From assembly GCA_016871715.1 (NCBI GenBank), contig VHCO01000013.1:1-64000 (forward strand): DNA of 64,000 nucleotides, read 5' to 3'. The first letter of the stretch is position 1, and each line of letters begins with the position of its first letter. Below the pieces are notes generated by a model, which saw only the letters and a program-made list of their open reading frames with translations, was not told the DNA's origin and searched no databases. This document shows, one piece after another, positions 24,206 through 33,810 of this stretch. The translations under genes were made by a program, and so were the position numbers. Source of the stretch: Verrucomicrobiota bacterium. Its GTDB lineage: Bacteria; Verrucomicrobiota; Verrucomicrobiia; Limisphaerales; J093.

Positions 24206-25903
24206 CTATGGAAGCATTTCCCGAAGCCCCTCCTCGAAGAACCCGCCAGGCCAGGCCTTGACGAGATCACCCCGCTCGTTGAGTGGGAACTCGCGGACAA
24301 GGCCGTGATCGCCATCTCTCTCCACGTAGAGGACCGCCACGTCGGTCGGCTTTACAGGAGCCAAGTTCTTCTCCTTTGGCAGCTTCCCCAAGTGCGTCTC
24401 GCGGATCCGTCGCATGATCCGCAGGATCAAATGCTCGCTGTGGGTCTCGATGAGGAACGTGTTCCTCCGCTCGCCTAGGGCGGACTCGATGAACACGTCC
24501 CCCAGTTCGGCCTGCATGCCGGGGTGAAGGTGGATCTCCGGCTGTTCGATCGCGACGAGCTTCTGCTGGTTGCCGTAGGCCTGAACGAGCACGGGCAAGA
24601 CCTGGCTGATGCCGATGCCGACGTCGCGGTGCGAGACCATGGCTCCGTTACGTTGGTCCAGAAGAGCCAGGGACCGCCGCCACTCGAGGCTTTTATCGCT
24701 GCACAAATTGCAGATGAAGTCCTTTGCGGGCCCGCCGCCTGCGGGCTTGTCGGTATCGAGCATGTCCTTGTTGGGGAAATCCCTGCGAATCGCGCGGAGT
24801 TCGCGAGCGATCGCCGATTTCGCACCTTCCAGGTCGAGCCAGGACCTGGTCGTCAGAGCATAGGGGACCTGCAGGCTGCCCTTGGGACCAAGCCATTTGT
24901 TCACTTCGCCCCGAACGGCCTCGTCCCGACGCACGACCTCCCACGCGAAGGCGCCTCCGGCGACCCAGTTGGCGTCGCTCGGATCGCGCGCTTCGAAGTA
25001 CCTGGGAGGCAAGGAGCGCAATGGGCCAAGGTACTGCAGGCTGCGCAGATCCCGAGTGAGCAGCCCGTTAACCGCCTCCAGGAGACGTTCCAACGAGCGC
25101 AGGAGTCGGCAGGACGCACCGACCCTGGTTTCGGGCAGGCTCGGCCGAGCCCACTGAGCCTTTAAGTCAGCGTCGCCTCCCAAGTATTCGATTCGCCGCG
25201 GGATCAAGTCGCCAGCGTCCGCGACCAAACCAATGTCGCCTTGGAGACTCTCCCAGGCGAGATCGGATCGCCTTGGCAGCGACTCCCGCAGCATCCAATC
25301 CTCGTCCGGCCGAGATTCCTGCGACTCGGCGACCGCCTGGAAGACCGGATGGTCCAGGGACAGTCGTTCGATCCGATAGCCTCTCCGGGCCCATTGGTCC
25401 AGTGCGCCCAGGTTGTTAGGACCCAGGGCTTGAACCAGTGGCTCGGCCTGCCGATGGACGAAACTGACCAACTCGCTATCTCCTGCTCTTACACGACCGC
25501 GAAGGACCCTGGGCGCGCCCTCGCGGAGCCGGTTGCCGCAGTAGTCAGACTCAGCCCCTACCTCGATCTCTAACGAAACCTCTCTTCCCAGGCGCAACGC
25601 TTCGGGTAGGTTCGTGCTATCCGCTGGTATCGCCAGATCGAAGTGCAGGGTGACGGGTGTCTCCAACCGCTGGCGATGGACATACGCGCCAAAACCGCCT
25701 AGATCTACGGAGTCGCCGCCGAGGGCGGTGCGGCGGGCGTTCCAGTCGCCTGTTTCCAACGCGTGACGGGTCAACAGCAACGCGTGGATCAGGCTCGACT
25801 TGCCCGAGCTGTTGGCGCCGAAGATCAGCGTGATCGGGCGGATGGGGACCTTTTGGATTCCGCCGAAGGCTTTGAAATTCCCGATCGAAAGCGACGTCAG
25901 CAT
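24206..25903 (-). CDS. AAA (ABC-type) ATPase with DUF3696-like C terminus
   Basis: 565 residues. ATG 25903 is preceded by AAAGGG six bases upstream. Walker A is GANSSGKSS (residues 29-37) after MLTSLSIGNFKAFGG, typical of overcoming-lysogenization/SMC-like ATPases. The C-terminal part contains the Q-loop/signature region VSHRDVGIGISQVLPVLVQA, Walker B LVAIEQPEIHLHPGMQ and switch His TFLIETHSEHLILRIMRR. The last 60 residues (VAVLYVERDGDHGLVREFPL, then GFFEEGLREML) match the DUF3696 pattern. Such ATPases are usually sensors or motors paired with a nuclease-type effector. The next gene follows within four bases. A longer open frame upstream is not homologous. Confidence 0.88.
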   Translation of the reverse strand: MLTSLSIGNFKAFGGIQKVPIRPITLIFGANSSGKSSLIHALLLTRHALETGDWNARRTALGGDSVDLGGFGAYVHRQRLETPVTLHFDLAIPADSTNLPEALRLGREVSLEIEVGAESDYCGNRLREGAPRVLRGRVRAGDSELVSFVHRQAEPLVQALGPNNLGALDQWARRGYRIERLSLDHPVFQAVAESQESRPDEDWMLRESLPRRSDLAWESLQGDIGLVADAGDLIPRRIEYLGGDADLKAQWARPSLPETRVGASCRLLRSLERLLEAVNGLLTRDLRSLQYLGPLRSLPPRYFEARDPSDANWVAGGAFAWEVVRRDEAVRGEVNKWLGPKGSLQVPYALTTRSWLDLEGAKSAIARELRAIRRDFPNKDMLDTDKPAGGGPAKDFICNLCSDKSLEWRRSLALLDQRNGAMVSHRDVGIGISQVLPVLVQAYGNQQKLVAIEQPEIHLHPGMQAELGDVFIESALGERRNTFLIETHSEHLILRIMRRIRETHLGKLPKEKNLAPVKPTDVAVLYVERDGDHGLVREFPLNERGDLVKAWPGGFFEEGLREMLP

Positions 25904-26145
25904 GGCGGCCCTTTCTTCTTTTGTTGCGGTTGTGATCGAGTGGGTCTGGCGCCCGCTGCTCGACGATTCGATGAAACGGATGGACGGTCTGCACCCGCCA
26001 CCAGCCAATCGGGCATGTCGCTGAATTCGCCAGCCACAGGGACCCGGCCCTTCCAACAACGGGGTCAATATGGGGGTTGGGACTGCCTCGGTCCATGCCG
26101 AAAAACCCAAGTGACTTGACTCTCCGGTCATGCGATAAGCCGCCG
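25904..26145. promoter_or_regulatory. Divergent promoter region, ATPase unit versus LysR gene
   Basis: 242 bases between the starts of the leftward ATPase and the rightward LysR regulator. Both promoters must lie here. I cannot point to a consensus -35/-10 pair. A LysR site (T-N11-A) could regulate either side. Confidence 0.35.
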
Positions 26146-27054
26146 ATGAGCAGCTCGTTGCTTTCGCGGAGGGGTTTGTCGTTGGAGCGGCTGGCCAGTT
26201 TCGTCGCTGTCGGGGATGCCGGTGGTCTCAGTGCTGCGGCGGAGGGCGACGCTGTTCGCCAAAGCCAGTTGAGCCGACAACTCAAGGAGCTCGAAGAGTT
26301 CTTTGGCGTCACGTTGATCGAACGGCGGCGGGGCGTCTTCCGGCTCACCGCGGCAGGTCGCGGATTGATCGAGGTTGCCCGGCCGGCGCTGGTTCGGTTG
26401 GAGGACTTCGACCGACGCTGCACTGCGCAGTTGACCGAGGTTCACTTGGGCGCCGGTGAAAGCGTGCTGGTCTGGCTAGTGTCGCCGCGCCTCAGGACTC
26501 TCCTCGACAAAGATCCCAACCTCGGCTTCACGTTTCACAATCTCCGGTCCGAGGAGATTCTGACGCGTCTCCGCCAGGGGCGGCTCGACTTCGGCATCGT
26601 GCGCTGTTCCACGGTGGGGGCGGGGTTGACGAGCGCGCCCCTGGGCAAAGTGGAGTACGCGCTCTTTATGTCGGCTGGCGCGACCCGGAAGCGCAGGGGG
26701 ACAACCGCTGCCCAGAAGCTCGGTCAGGTTCCGCTGGTGCTGCTGGAGGGGGGCGGTTCAGTCGGCGACGCGCTGACCGATTGGGCGGCATCCAACCGCA
26801 TCAGCCTGCGAGTCCGGTTGCGTTGCACGTCGCTGGTCCAAGCAGCCGCCGCGGTTCAGGACCTCGGCCTGGCAGCGGTGCTGCCCGTCTGGGCTGAGGT
26901 GGCGTTCGCCCCAGGGACAACGGAGCACATGAGCCTGCCTGCGCTACGGTCCGTCGACGCTCCGCTTCACCTGATTTGGAGCAAGCGGCAACTGGGAGTG
27001 CGGCCTGTTCTCGTGGGCTTGGCCAAGATGCTGGCGAACACCCTGAAGCTCTGA
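26146..27054 (+). CDS. LysR-family transcriptional regulator
   Basis: 302 residues. The N-terminal winged helix-turn-helix is clear: LERLASFVAVGDAGGLSAAA, RQSQLSRQLKELEEFFGVTL, RRRGVFRLTAAGRGLIEVAR. An effector-binding domain of two periplasmic-binding-protein-like lobes follows (LRQGRLDFGIVRCS, VQDLGLAAVLPVWAEV). ATG 26146 is chosen because homologues start within a few residues of the helix-turn-helix. A shadow extension to 26077 is rejected. It is divergent from the ATPase unit; the classical target would be the divergent promoter or its own. The ligand is unknown. Confidence 0.92.
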   Translation: MSSSLLSRRGLSLERLASFVAVGDAGGLSAAAEGDAVRQSQLSRQLKELEEFFGVTLIERRRGVFRLTAAGRGLIEVARPALVRLEDFDRRCTAQLTEVHLGAGESVLVWLVSPRLRTLLDKDPNLGFTFHNLRSEEILTRLRQGRLDFGIVRCSTVGAGLTSAPLGKVEYALFMSAGATRKRRGTTAAQKLGQVPLVLLEGGGSVGDALTDWAASNRISLRVRLRCTSLVQAAAAVQDLGLAAVLPVWAEVAFAPGTTEHMSLPALRSVDAPLHLIWSKRQLGVRPVLVGLAKMLANTLKL

Positions 27055-27158
27055 CACGGATGCGCCGTGCGGGCGCGCTCAACGGTTTCTTGCTCCGACG
27101 CTCTTCACGACAGCCCCTACGGGCTTCCACCCTCCACAGGCGCAGGCTTGATCTGATT

Positions 27159-28640
27159 CTACGGGCTCTCCACCGGCCACACCGGCCGGTGGCGCGGGAT
27201 CTCGGACCTAAAATCGCCCAGGCTCGACCAGTAGAGCCGTTGGCCGAGATCCACCTCCGCCACCGCGACTGTGCCCCATTCCTTCGCTTGGGCCAGGACG
27301 CGGCCCTCGCGATCGTAGACGGCCGAGATCATCCAGTGGCTGGACACGTCCGTGTAGGTGCTGCTGACCAGGAAGACGTGGTTCTCGCACGCTCGCGCCG
27401 CAGCCAGCAACGGATTGCAGCCCGCGACCGGGAACGCAATAACTTCGGCCCCACGCGCGCTCAACTGCCGGGCGACCTCGGGAAAGAAACCGTCGTAGCA
27501 GACCATCATACCGACTTTGCCCAAGCGCGTGTCGAACACGGGATAGTCGGTGCCGGGCGTGATCCCGGCTTCGATTTCGGTGCGTGGCAACGCCACCTTG
27601 CGATACGTGCCGATCAGTGCCCCGTCGGGGCCGAGGAGCACCGCGACGTTGTAGATCAAGTGCTGGTCGCGCTCGACCAACCCCACCACGAGGTGCAACT
27701 GGTGCTGGGCCGCCAAGCCACTGAAGTAGGCGGTCGACGGTCCCGGGATCGGCTCTGCCGCCTGTAAGTAGGACAGGCCGTTGCCCGTTGCCGTAATGGT
27801 CTCGGGCAGCACGACGAGGTCGGCCTTCTGCCGCGCTGCTTCGGCGATCAACGGCTCGAATTGGCGGCAACTGTCCAGCGCGGTCTTTCCACCTTTAGGC
27901 ACATAGTGGACCGTGGCCAAGCGCACCCTGCGGGGTGGCGGAGGCGTGACCGCGGCGAGCGATACCTCGCTCCACTCGACGCTTCCCCGCGATACCCAGC
28001 GCAGGTGAAGCTCGAGGATCGCCTGCGTCGCCTTGGCGGGCGCCTGATAAATGTCGCTGATTTCCGTCCAGCCGTCCGGTCTGGTGGCTCGGTCGGCGGG
28101 ATACTCCGGCTCGGCCAACGGGGGTCGGCCTGGCGCGTAGCTATGGGCGCCGGGGGCATCGTGGGGTACGGGCCGACCCCGGTCATCGCGCCAAAGTAAC
28201 CGTGCTGGAGCGCTGCGGCGCGGCGACGCCACGTTGGTCAAGCGCCGCAAGGCGCAGAACCGGTAGTGTTGGCCGCCGGTGACCGGGAAGGTCTTGGCCC
28301 AATGACCGTCGAGCCCGGCGCGGTCATCGCTGCGAATCACCCAGCTCCCACGGCCCGTCGGGCCGCCAGTAGGATCGAACTGGAACTCGGGCCGCAGCTC
28401 AGCGCGGGCGGCCGCCGCCGCCCAACCCGCATGAACCTCCGGGTCACCGGCCGAGGCCAACTCGCCTCCGAACGTCAACAAGACCCAACTCGCCAGGTAG
28501 GGCGCGCAGTCCGCTGCGCGCTGCAAAACGCGGTGAACATGGGCGACCGCGGCGCGCAGCGGAGTGCGCGCCCTACCGTCGATGGGTAGCCGATCTCGGC
28601 GGCTCATAAGTGGCTTGGCCATCCCGTTTGAGGCATTCAC
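27159..28640 (-). CDS. Carbon-nitrogen hydrolase (nitrilase superfamily) with N-terminal beta domain
   Basis: 493 codons from GTG 28640, which overlaps the propeller stop codon. Residues about 22-48 are encoded by a dispersed palindromic element, just before a hydrophobic signal-like segment ([14 protein letters not shown]). Residues 65-235 form an Ig/CBM-like beta domain of the type that binds carbohydrates or lipids. From 238 on, the nitrilase fold has the catalytic triad Glu280 (VVLPETITA), Lys348 ([11 protein letters not shown]) and Cys381 ([14 protein letters not shown]). It hydrolyses an amide or nitrile, with substrate unknown. Probably exported and coupled to the upstream beta-propeller protein. 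Confidence 0.88.
   Translation of the reverse strand: MNASNGMAKPLMSRRDRLPIDGRARTPLRAAVAHVHRVLQRAADCAPYLASWVLLTFGGELASAGDPEVHAGWAAAAARAELRPEFQFDPTGGPTGRGSWVIRSDDRAGLDGHWAKTFPVTGGQHYRFCALRRLTNVASPRRSAPARLLWRDDRGRPVPHDAPGAHSYAPGRPPLAEPEYPADRATRPDGWTEISDIYQAPAKATQAILELHLRWVSRGSVEWSEVSLAAVTPPPPRRVRLATVHYVPKGGKTALDSCRQFEPLIAEAARQKADLVVLPETITATGNGLSYLQAAEPIPGPSTAYFSGLAAQHQLHLVVGLVERDQHLIYNVAVLLGPDGALIGTYRKVALPRTEIEAGITPGTDYPVFDTRLGKVGMMVCYDGFFPEVARQLSARGAEVIAFPVAGCNPLLAAARACENHVFLVSSTYTDVSSHWMISAVYDREGRVLAQAKEWGTVAVAEVDLGQRLYWSSLGDFRSEIPRHRPVWPVESP
28498..28575 (-). repeat. Palindromic dispersed element, copy B (inside an open reading frame)
   Basis: Outer arms TAGGGCGCGCAGTCCGCTGC... and ...GCAGCGGAGTGCGCGCCCTA are a near-perfect inverted repeat of copy A type. 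On the minus strand it is read as RARTPLRAA...ADCAPY in the nitrilase gene, the same frame as copy A. Confidence 0.88.
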
Positions 28641-30502
28641 TCACGCGCCACTCCTTGCGGCAAGCGGTACCGCCACAGCTCAGCTTTCGAACCGAAGTAC
28701 ACATCGTCGCCCACCAACGCGAAACCGCAGACGACCCGCACGGGCGCGGGGGCTGCAATCTCGAGTTCGCCTCGGGCCGGATCGTACACATAGACACCCT
28801 TCGCGGTCAGACCGACCAACTTGCCGTCCTGGTGCTGGCCGAGCGAAATGTCCACTTGCGCCCCGGGCAAGCGAACCGTTTTCTCGACGCGCAGCGCCTC
28901 GGGATCGAAAACGACCAGACGATCGCCGGCGGTGGTGTAGACTTTGCCGCGCGCCGCGAGCGTGGCCGGGTACTTGTTGGCGTCCGGCACCAAGGCAGCC
29001 TCGAACACCTTCTGTTTCCGCGCCGGATCGAACGCGAAGAACTTCGCTTCTGTTTCCGTTGGGCGCGTGCCGCCACCGCCGAAGTTGCCGCTGCCACCGA
29101 AGAGTAATCCGCTGTCGGGTTCCCAGGCCAACGATACGATGCTCTGGTTGGTCACCACATGCCGGTAATTCTCGATCGTCTTGTTCAGGTCCGGATCCCA
29201 AACTCCGAGGGCGCCGCCCAACTCGCCGTAGGGCGGTTCGCTGCCGATGTAAATCAGGCCGCCCGGCCCGCGAATCATGGCGCGCGGACGCAGGTGCCCG
29301 TCGCCCACGCCGCCGAACGAGATGGGGTTGCAGTCCGTGCCCGATCCGAACTTCCAGAAGGGCTTGGCTGGGTCATACAGGTTCATGACCGCGCCTCCGT
29401 AGTAGCAGAGGTAAAGCTTGCCGGCATGCTCGAGCAGGGAGTAGACCTCGCCCCCCGGCATGGCTCCCAAATGCTCGCTGCGGCCGGTTTGTGGGTCGTG
29501 CCGAAACGCCTCCAGCGGCATCGCCGTGCTCCCGTACACGACATTGCTCGGCCCCACCCCGACCACGAAGATGTAATCGCCCGCACCGGCGTACTCGAAA
29601 GCGCGGTCGGTCACTGTCCCCGAGCGCGGGTCTTTCAACGAGTAGGTGCCACGGCCGAATGCGACCACCTCGCGTCCATCCCGCAACTTGAGCGAGGGGC
29701 GCGCGGGCGCCTGCGGGACGATGGTGGCTGTCTCGTCGTCCAGGCGCATCACGGTCGGCCCGAACTCGGCGTAGACCTGGCCATCCGAACGGCGCGACAC
29801 GTTCACTGTGCTCCAGCCTTTAGCGCCGCTTAGACCCGGCGGCAGAATGCTCCGGTGCCGGCCAGTGGCGGGATCGAACACGACCAAATCGCCCTGGGCA
29901 GTGCCGATCCCGACGTACACCTTGCCGTTGGGCCCGACGGTCAGGCTGCGGGCGTACATCTCGGTCGGGTGCAGCCGGCCTAAGTCTTCCATGGCACCCG
30001 TTTGGGGGTGGTACCGGACCAGCTTGGCATTTGGGTACGTGCAGGCGTATAGCCAGCCATCCTGGCCGAGGTCGAATTGCCACAGATAAGTCTCGGTCGG
30101 CGACGGTCGGCCTATGACCTTCAGGCCCGCCTCCGGTTCGCTGGGATCGAAACGCAGGATGAGCGCTCCGTCCCAGGTGCCCAGGTAGATCCGGCCGTCC
30201 GGTCCGGTCAACAGGGCCCAGGCGCCGGGTCCTTCGGGGGCATCGAACTGACGCCCTTGGCCGGTGTCGGGGTCGACCTGCACGAGGAACAGCTTGCCGC
30301 TGACTTGGTTGAAGTTGAAGTAGAGTGCCTCGCCTCCACGGCCATCGGGTCCGACCACGCAGCCCATGAGACCGCCCTTGCGGACCGGGATTCCCAGAGT
30401 GTCGAAGCGGCCCGGTTGCGCGGTCGCTGTCGCGGTCCAGAGGTCCGACAGGATCCAGATCAGCAGCGTCAACCAGCCTAACGAGAACGAAGGCGTGCTC
30501 AT
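28637..30502 (-). CDS. Secreted beta-propeller (NHL/PQQ-like) protein
   Basis: About 621 residues from ATG 30502 ([20 protein letters not shown]), giving a signal peptide that ends at TATAQPG. The mature chain is a series of 45-60-residue blades with the pattern [60 protein letters not shown], typical of six- to eight-bladed propellers. No catalytic motif is evident. Such proteins occur beside sugar or nitrogen hydrolases in Verrucomicrobiota. The stop overlaps the GTG start of the nitrilase, so the two act together. Alternative start ATG 30532. Confidence 0.82.
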   Translation of the reverse strand: MSTPSFSLGWLTLLIWILSDLWTATATAQPGRFDTLGIPVRKGGLMGCVVGPDGRGGEALYFNFNQVSGKLFLVQVDPDTGQGRQFDAPEGPGAWALLTGPDGRIYLGTWDGALILRFDPSEPEAGLKVIGRPSPTETYLWQFDLGQDGWLYACTYPNAKLVRYHPQTGAMEDLGRLHPTEMYARSLTVGPNGKVYVGIGTAQGDLVVFDPATGRHRSILPPGLSGAKGWSTVNVSRRSDGQVYAEFGPTVMRLDDETATIVPQAPARPSLKLRDGREVVAFGRGTYSLKDPRSGTVTDRAFEYAGAGDYIFVVGVGPSNVVYGSTAMPLEAFRHDPQTGRSEHLGAMPGGEVYSLLEHAGKLYLCYYGGAVMNLYDPAKPFWKFGSGTDCNPISFGGVGDGHLRPRAMIRGPGGLIYIGSEPPYGELGGALGVWDPDLNKTIENYRHVVTNQSIVSLAWEPDSGLLFGGSGNFGGGGTRPTETEAKFFAFDPARKQKVFEAALVPDANKYPATLAARGKVYTTAGDRLVVFDPEALRVEKTVRLPGAQVDISLGQHQDGKLVGLTAKGVYVYDPARGELEIAAPAPVRVVCGFALVGDDVYFGSKAELWRYRLPQGVARE

Positions 30503-30658
30503 GGGCGCGAGAATCGCTCGGTTTAGTCGCATGCTGTGGTCGACCGCCCCGCTGGGCAAGCGGGAAACTGGTGTGAACGGAACTGGCTGAGCCCGGTGGC
30601 AAGCGAGCGGCAGGGGGCAAGAGGCCCAGAAACAGGGCCAACCGCGGTGTGAGGGACG

Positions 30659-30690
30659 TGTCAACGATTACAAACATGGCTTATTGCATG
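30659..30690 (+). repeat. GTGTCAAC-type dispersed repeat, copy 4
   Basis: GTGTCAACGATTACAAACAT followed by GGCTTATTGCAT. It has the same head and AT-rich tail as the copies near 15.9 kb. Confidence 0.55.
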
Positions 30691-30801
30691 TGCATGTGTA
30701 CGAACGGGTGGCAGGGACAAGAGGCGGAGGCAGGGGGTAGAGACCGATCGACCGGTCAACGGAGTGTCAACGGAACGGAGGGAGGAGGATGGCTAGCGGG
30801 T

Positions 30802-30832
30802 GTGTCAACAATTAAAAGAATGTCTTAATGTA
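30802..30832 (+). repeat. GTGTCAAC-type dispersed repeat, copy 5
   Basis: GTGTCAACAATTAAAAGAAT followed by GTCTTAATGTA. A bare GTGTCAACGG also occurs at 30764. Confidence 0.55.
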
Positions 30833-31268
30833 TCAGCTTGGTGCCCTTGGGCTAGCGCTGTTATAGCCCCCTGAGCCGCCGCAGCACGGGAGGCGCAGCG
30901 CGAGGCTGGAGGACGAAGGGTACGGGGCGACGAGTGAAGCGAGAGGGGAACAGTGGCGTCCGGCGTCGGGATGCCCTACCATCCCTCGCGGCCCCCCCCC
31001 GCGGCCTCCTCTTGGCCCTTGGCCGCGTTTGGTCATCGGGGCCGGGGTTCGAGTCGGGGTGGGCAGAGCCTGGCGGGGACCGCATGCGGATCCTGAGACG
31101 GGACGGGAGAGCCTTTGGGGCAGCGCGTCTGGGGCAGGGGCCGGCCCTGTGGCCGACCGCAGCACGTGAGGGCAAGGGCCGATGGGCCTTCGGATGACCC
31201 AGAGCCGACGGTCGCTGACGGCGCGGGATGCCGCGGTGCGATCGTGAGATGCCGGTTGGAGAGCGAGC

Positions 31269-32777
31269 ATGAGTGTGGTGTGCGAAGTATCGACCGAAGT
31301 CAGCGCTGCGGCGTTGGCCCAGGCCCTGGAGGGCGAGCCGGGACGGTTCTTGTTTGAAACGACGGCGATCGACGGTTCGCGGGGGCGTTGTTCGTTGGTC
31401 GGCGCGCGCCCGTTTTTGCGCTTTCGGTGCTGGGGGTCGCGCTGCGAGTTCAGCAGCCGGCGGGGAGTGCACCAGACTTTTGGCAATCCTTGGCATGTGC
31501 TCGAGCGTTTGCTCGAGCGGTACGAGTTGGTCGACCCGATCGAGCTGCCCTTTCCTCTGGGGGGCTGTTTCGGTTACTGGGGATTCGACCTGAAGCACTT
31601 TGTCGAACCGCGACTGCCGCGGCGCTTGGACGAGTTGGGGTTGCCCGACGCGGACCTAGGGTTCTACGACAGCCTGGTCGCGTTCGACCATGGAATCGGT
31701 AAGGTGTGGATCATCGCGACCGGACTCGAGTTGGAAGGCAACCCGTGTCTGGCGCGGGCGCAGTTGGCACAGGCGGATTGGAGGCGGGCGATCGAGCGGG
31801 CCGCTCGGGGGGGCGACGTGGAGAAGGGTGGCGGCATGGCCGGGTGCGGTGGCGCGATGGCGGAGGCAGGTTCTAGGGTGGTGACTGAGGCGGAAGCGGT
31901 CGAGTGGTCCGCACGCGGGGAGGGGCCTGTAGCGGGGATGTCGCGCGCGGGTTACGTGAGCCTGGTGCGGAGAGCGCAGGCGTACATTCGCGCGGGGGAT
32001 ATTTACCAGGTGAATCTGGCGCATCGTTTCATGGCGTCGAACCGTTGGGGTGGATGGGACTGGTACCGGGCACTGCGGGCGTGTTCGCCGGCGCCGTTTG
32101 CGGCATATCTGGATTGCGGGCAATTCCAACTGGTGTCGTCATCGCCGGAGCTGTTTCTGCGGCTGAGCGGGTCGCAAGTGGTGACGCGGCCGATCAAGGG
32201 GACCCGGCCGCGGGCGCGCGACGCAGGCGGCGATGTCCGGCTAGGCCACGAGTTGCTGGCGAGCGACAAGGAGCGGGCCGAGTTGGTGATGATAGTGGAT
32301 TTGCTTCGGAACGATCTGGGTCGGGTCTGCGAGTACGGTTCGGTGCAGGTACCGGACCTCATGCGTTTGGAGCGGTTTGCGCAGGTGCAACACCTGGTGG
32401 CCACGGTGGCCGGGCGGCTGCGATCGAGCGCCACGCATCTCGATGCGCTGGCGGCTTGTTTTCCGGGCGGCAGTGTGACGGGCGCGCCCAAGATCCGGGC
32501 CTTGGAGATCATCGAGGAACTCGAGCCGGTTGCACGGGGGCCGTATACGGGTTGTCTGGGGTATCTAGGCTTCAACCGGGAGAGTCTGCTCAGCATCATC
32601 ATCCGGACGGTGGTGTGTCGGCCGGCCGCGGTGTGTTTCCAGGTGGGCGCTGGGATTGTGAGCGATTCGGTGCCCGAGGCGGAGTACGAGGAGACTCTGG
32701 CGAAGGCGGCGGGATTCGAGGCGGCCTTTGCTTGGCTCGAGCAGAGGCGTTTGCCGTTGGCTCGGGCGCGTGGGTGA
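31269..32777 (+). CDS. pabB: Aminodeoxychorismate synthase component I (chorismate-binding)
   Basis: 502 residues. It converts chorismate plus ammonia or glutamine-derived ammonia to 4-amino-4-deoxychorismate for folate synthesis. The chorismate-binding domain shows YIRAGDIYQVNLAHRF, the nucleophile-region PIKGTRPRARDAG, LVMIVDLLRNDLGRVCEYGS and FPGGSVTGAPKIRALEIIEE. PIKGT with Lys favours PabB over anthranilate synthase TrpE, and the following pabC agrees. ATG 31269 follows a GAGCGAGC leader. The amidotransferase subunit PabA is not in the window. Confidence 0.93.
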   Translation: MSVVCEVSTEVSAAALAQALEGEPGRFLFETTAIDGSRGRCSLVGARPFLRFRCWGSRCEFSSRRGVHQTFGNPWHVLERLLERYELVDPIELPFPLGGCFGYWGFDLKHFVEPRLPRRLDELGLPDADLGFYDSLVAFDHGIGKVWIIATGLELEGNPCLARAQLAQADWRRAIERAARGGDVEKGGGMAGCGGAMAEAGSRVVTEAEAVEWSARGEGPVAGMSRAGYVSLVRRAQAYIRAGDIYQVNLAHRFMASNRWGGWDWYRALRACSPAPFAAYLDCGQFQLVSSSPELFLRLSGSQVVTRPIKGTRPRARDAGGDVRLGHELLASDKERAELVMIVDLLRNDLGRVCEYGSVQVPDLMRLERFAQVQHLVATVAGRLRSSATHLDALAACFPGGSVTGAPKIRALEIIEELEPVARGPYTGCLGYLGFNRESLLSIIIRTVVCRPAAVCFQVGAGIVSDSVPEAEYEETLAKAAGFEAAFAWLEQRRLPLARARG

Positions 32778-32786
32778 GGTCGGACG

Positions 32787-33644
32787 ATGATTGCGTACGT
32801 CAATGGCCAGTTTGTCTCCGACGAGGCCGCGGTGGTGTCGGTGTACGACCGCGGTTTCTTGTACGGAGACGGTCTCTTCGAGACGATCCCCGTGTGTCAC
32901 GGCCGACCGTTTCGTTGGGGGCAGCACCTCGATCGGATGCACCGCGGTGCGGCGGCGTTGGGGATGCGCGTGCCGCTTGAGCCCTCGGCTTTGTTGGCGG
33001 TGGCGGCGGAGTTGATCCGGCGGAACCGACGGCCGGAGTCGATCCTGCGGCTAGGGCTATCGAGGGGCGTCGGCGCGCGCGGCTATTCCCCTGCGGGTGC
33101 GACCCAGCCGACGCTGGTGCTGACGTTGCACGAGGCGCCTTGCGGGGAGTCGGAGCGAGCTCTGCAGTGGCGTTTGGTTACGGCGCTCTACCGTGTGCCG
33201 GTTGGAGATCGGCTGGGGCAGTTCAAGCACAGCAGCCGGTTGCTGCAGGTGTTGGCGCGCGCGGAGGCGGAGGCCGCTGGGGCTGACGAAGCGGTGGTGC
33301 TGAACACGCAGGGGGAGGTGGTCGAGACAGCGGCGGGCAACCTGTTCTGGGTTTGTGGTGGCGTGGTCGGCACCGCCCCGGTCGCCCTCGGAGCCCTGCC
33401 GGGAATCACTCGGGGGGTGGTGCTCGAGATCTGCGGGCGACTGGGGATCCCAGCCCGCGAAGCCGTGGTGACGCGCGAACAACTCGCTCAGGCAAAGGTC
33501 CAGGCGCTCTTCGTGACCCTGAGTTCTTTCGGGGTAGTCGAGGCGGTTTCGTGGGATGGCGAGTCGGTGGGTCGCGCGGCGGTAGTCGAGCAGATTCGCC
33601 ACGCCTATCGCGGGGTAGTCGAGTTGGAGGCGGCGCGAAAGTAG
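32787..33644 (+). CDS. pabC: Aminodeoxychorismate lyase (class IV PLP enzyme)
   Basis: 285 residues, nine bases after pabB. It removes pyruvate from aminodeoxychorismate to give p-aminobenzoate. The class IV fold begins MIAYVNGQFVSDEAAVVSVY, and the PLP Lys147 lies in GDRLGQFKHSSRLLQVLARA, which resembles PabC more than branched-chain transaminases (which have a KSLNYL-type site). ADEAVVLNTQGEVVETAAGN and LPGITRGVVLEICGR are further class motifs. It shares a transcript with pabB. The stop codon lies inside a 15-bp direct repeat. Confidence 0.93.
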   Translation: MIAYVNGQFVSDEAAVVSVYDRGFLYGDGLFETIPVCHGRPFRWGQHLDRMHRGAAALGMRVPLEPSALLAVAAELIRRNRRPESILRLGLSRGVGARGYSPAGATQPTLVLTLHEAPCGESERALQWRLVTALYRVPVGDRLGQFKHSSRLLQVLARAEAEAAGADEAVVLNTQGEVVETAAGNLFWVCGGVVGTAPVALGALPGITRGVVLEICGRLGIPAREAVVTREQLAQAKVQALFVTLSSFGVVEAVSWDGESVGRAAVVEQIRHAYRGVVELEAARK

Positions 33645-33665
33645 TTTTCACGAAAGTAGATTTCA
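33636..33665 (+). repeat. 15-bp tandem direct repeat at the end of pabC
   Basis: CGAAAGTAGTTTTCA is followed at once by CGAAAGTAGATTTCA, with one mismatch. It spans the pabC stop codon and lies 145 bases upstream of the next start, so it may be an operator or the remains of a small duplication. Confidence 0.7.
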
Positions 33666-33810
33666 CTTGCCAGGTCAAGCGGTGGTTCTTAGGCTTCGAT
33701 TTCTCACAGCATGGGCGTAGCGCTGCGAACGCAGTCTCGCCGGATGCCGCGCGCAGAGTTGTGCCGGTGTTCAAGGGGTTACCTTGATCACCCTCAGCAA
33801 GAAGGAACTT

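Larger units (their letters stand above)
30503..31268. other. Gene-free stretch of about 770 bases with GTGTCAAC repeats
   Basis: It lies between the leftward propeller gene and pabB. It holds at least three GTGTCAAC motifs (30659, 30764, 30802), two of them followed by an AT-rich tail. From 30840 to 31260 the sequence is GC-rich with long open frames on both strands but no recognisable protein. A T-loop-like GGTTCGAGTC at about 31040 does not belong to a foldable tRNA. Confidence 0.5.

Noticed and set aside
31036-31060. T-loop-like GGTTCGAGTC suggesting a tRNA
   Set aside because: No acceptor, D-arm or anticodon stem can be formed around it.
30861-31598. 245-codon minus-strand frame in the gap before pabB
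   Set aside because: Arg/Pro-rich, overlaps the start of pabB antisense, no motif or ribosome site.
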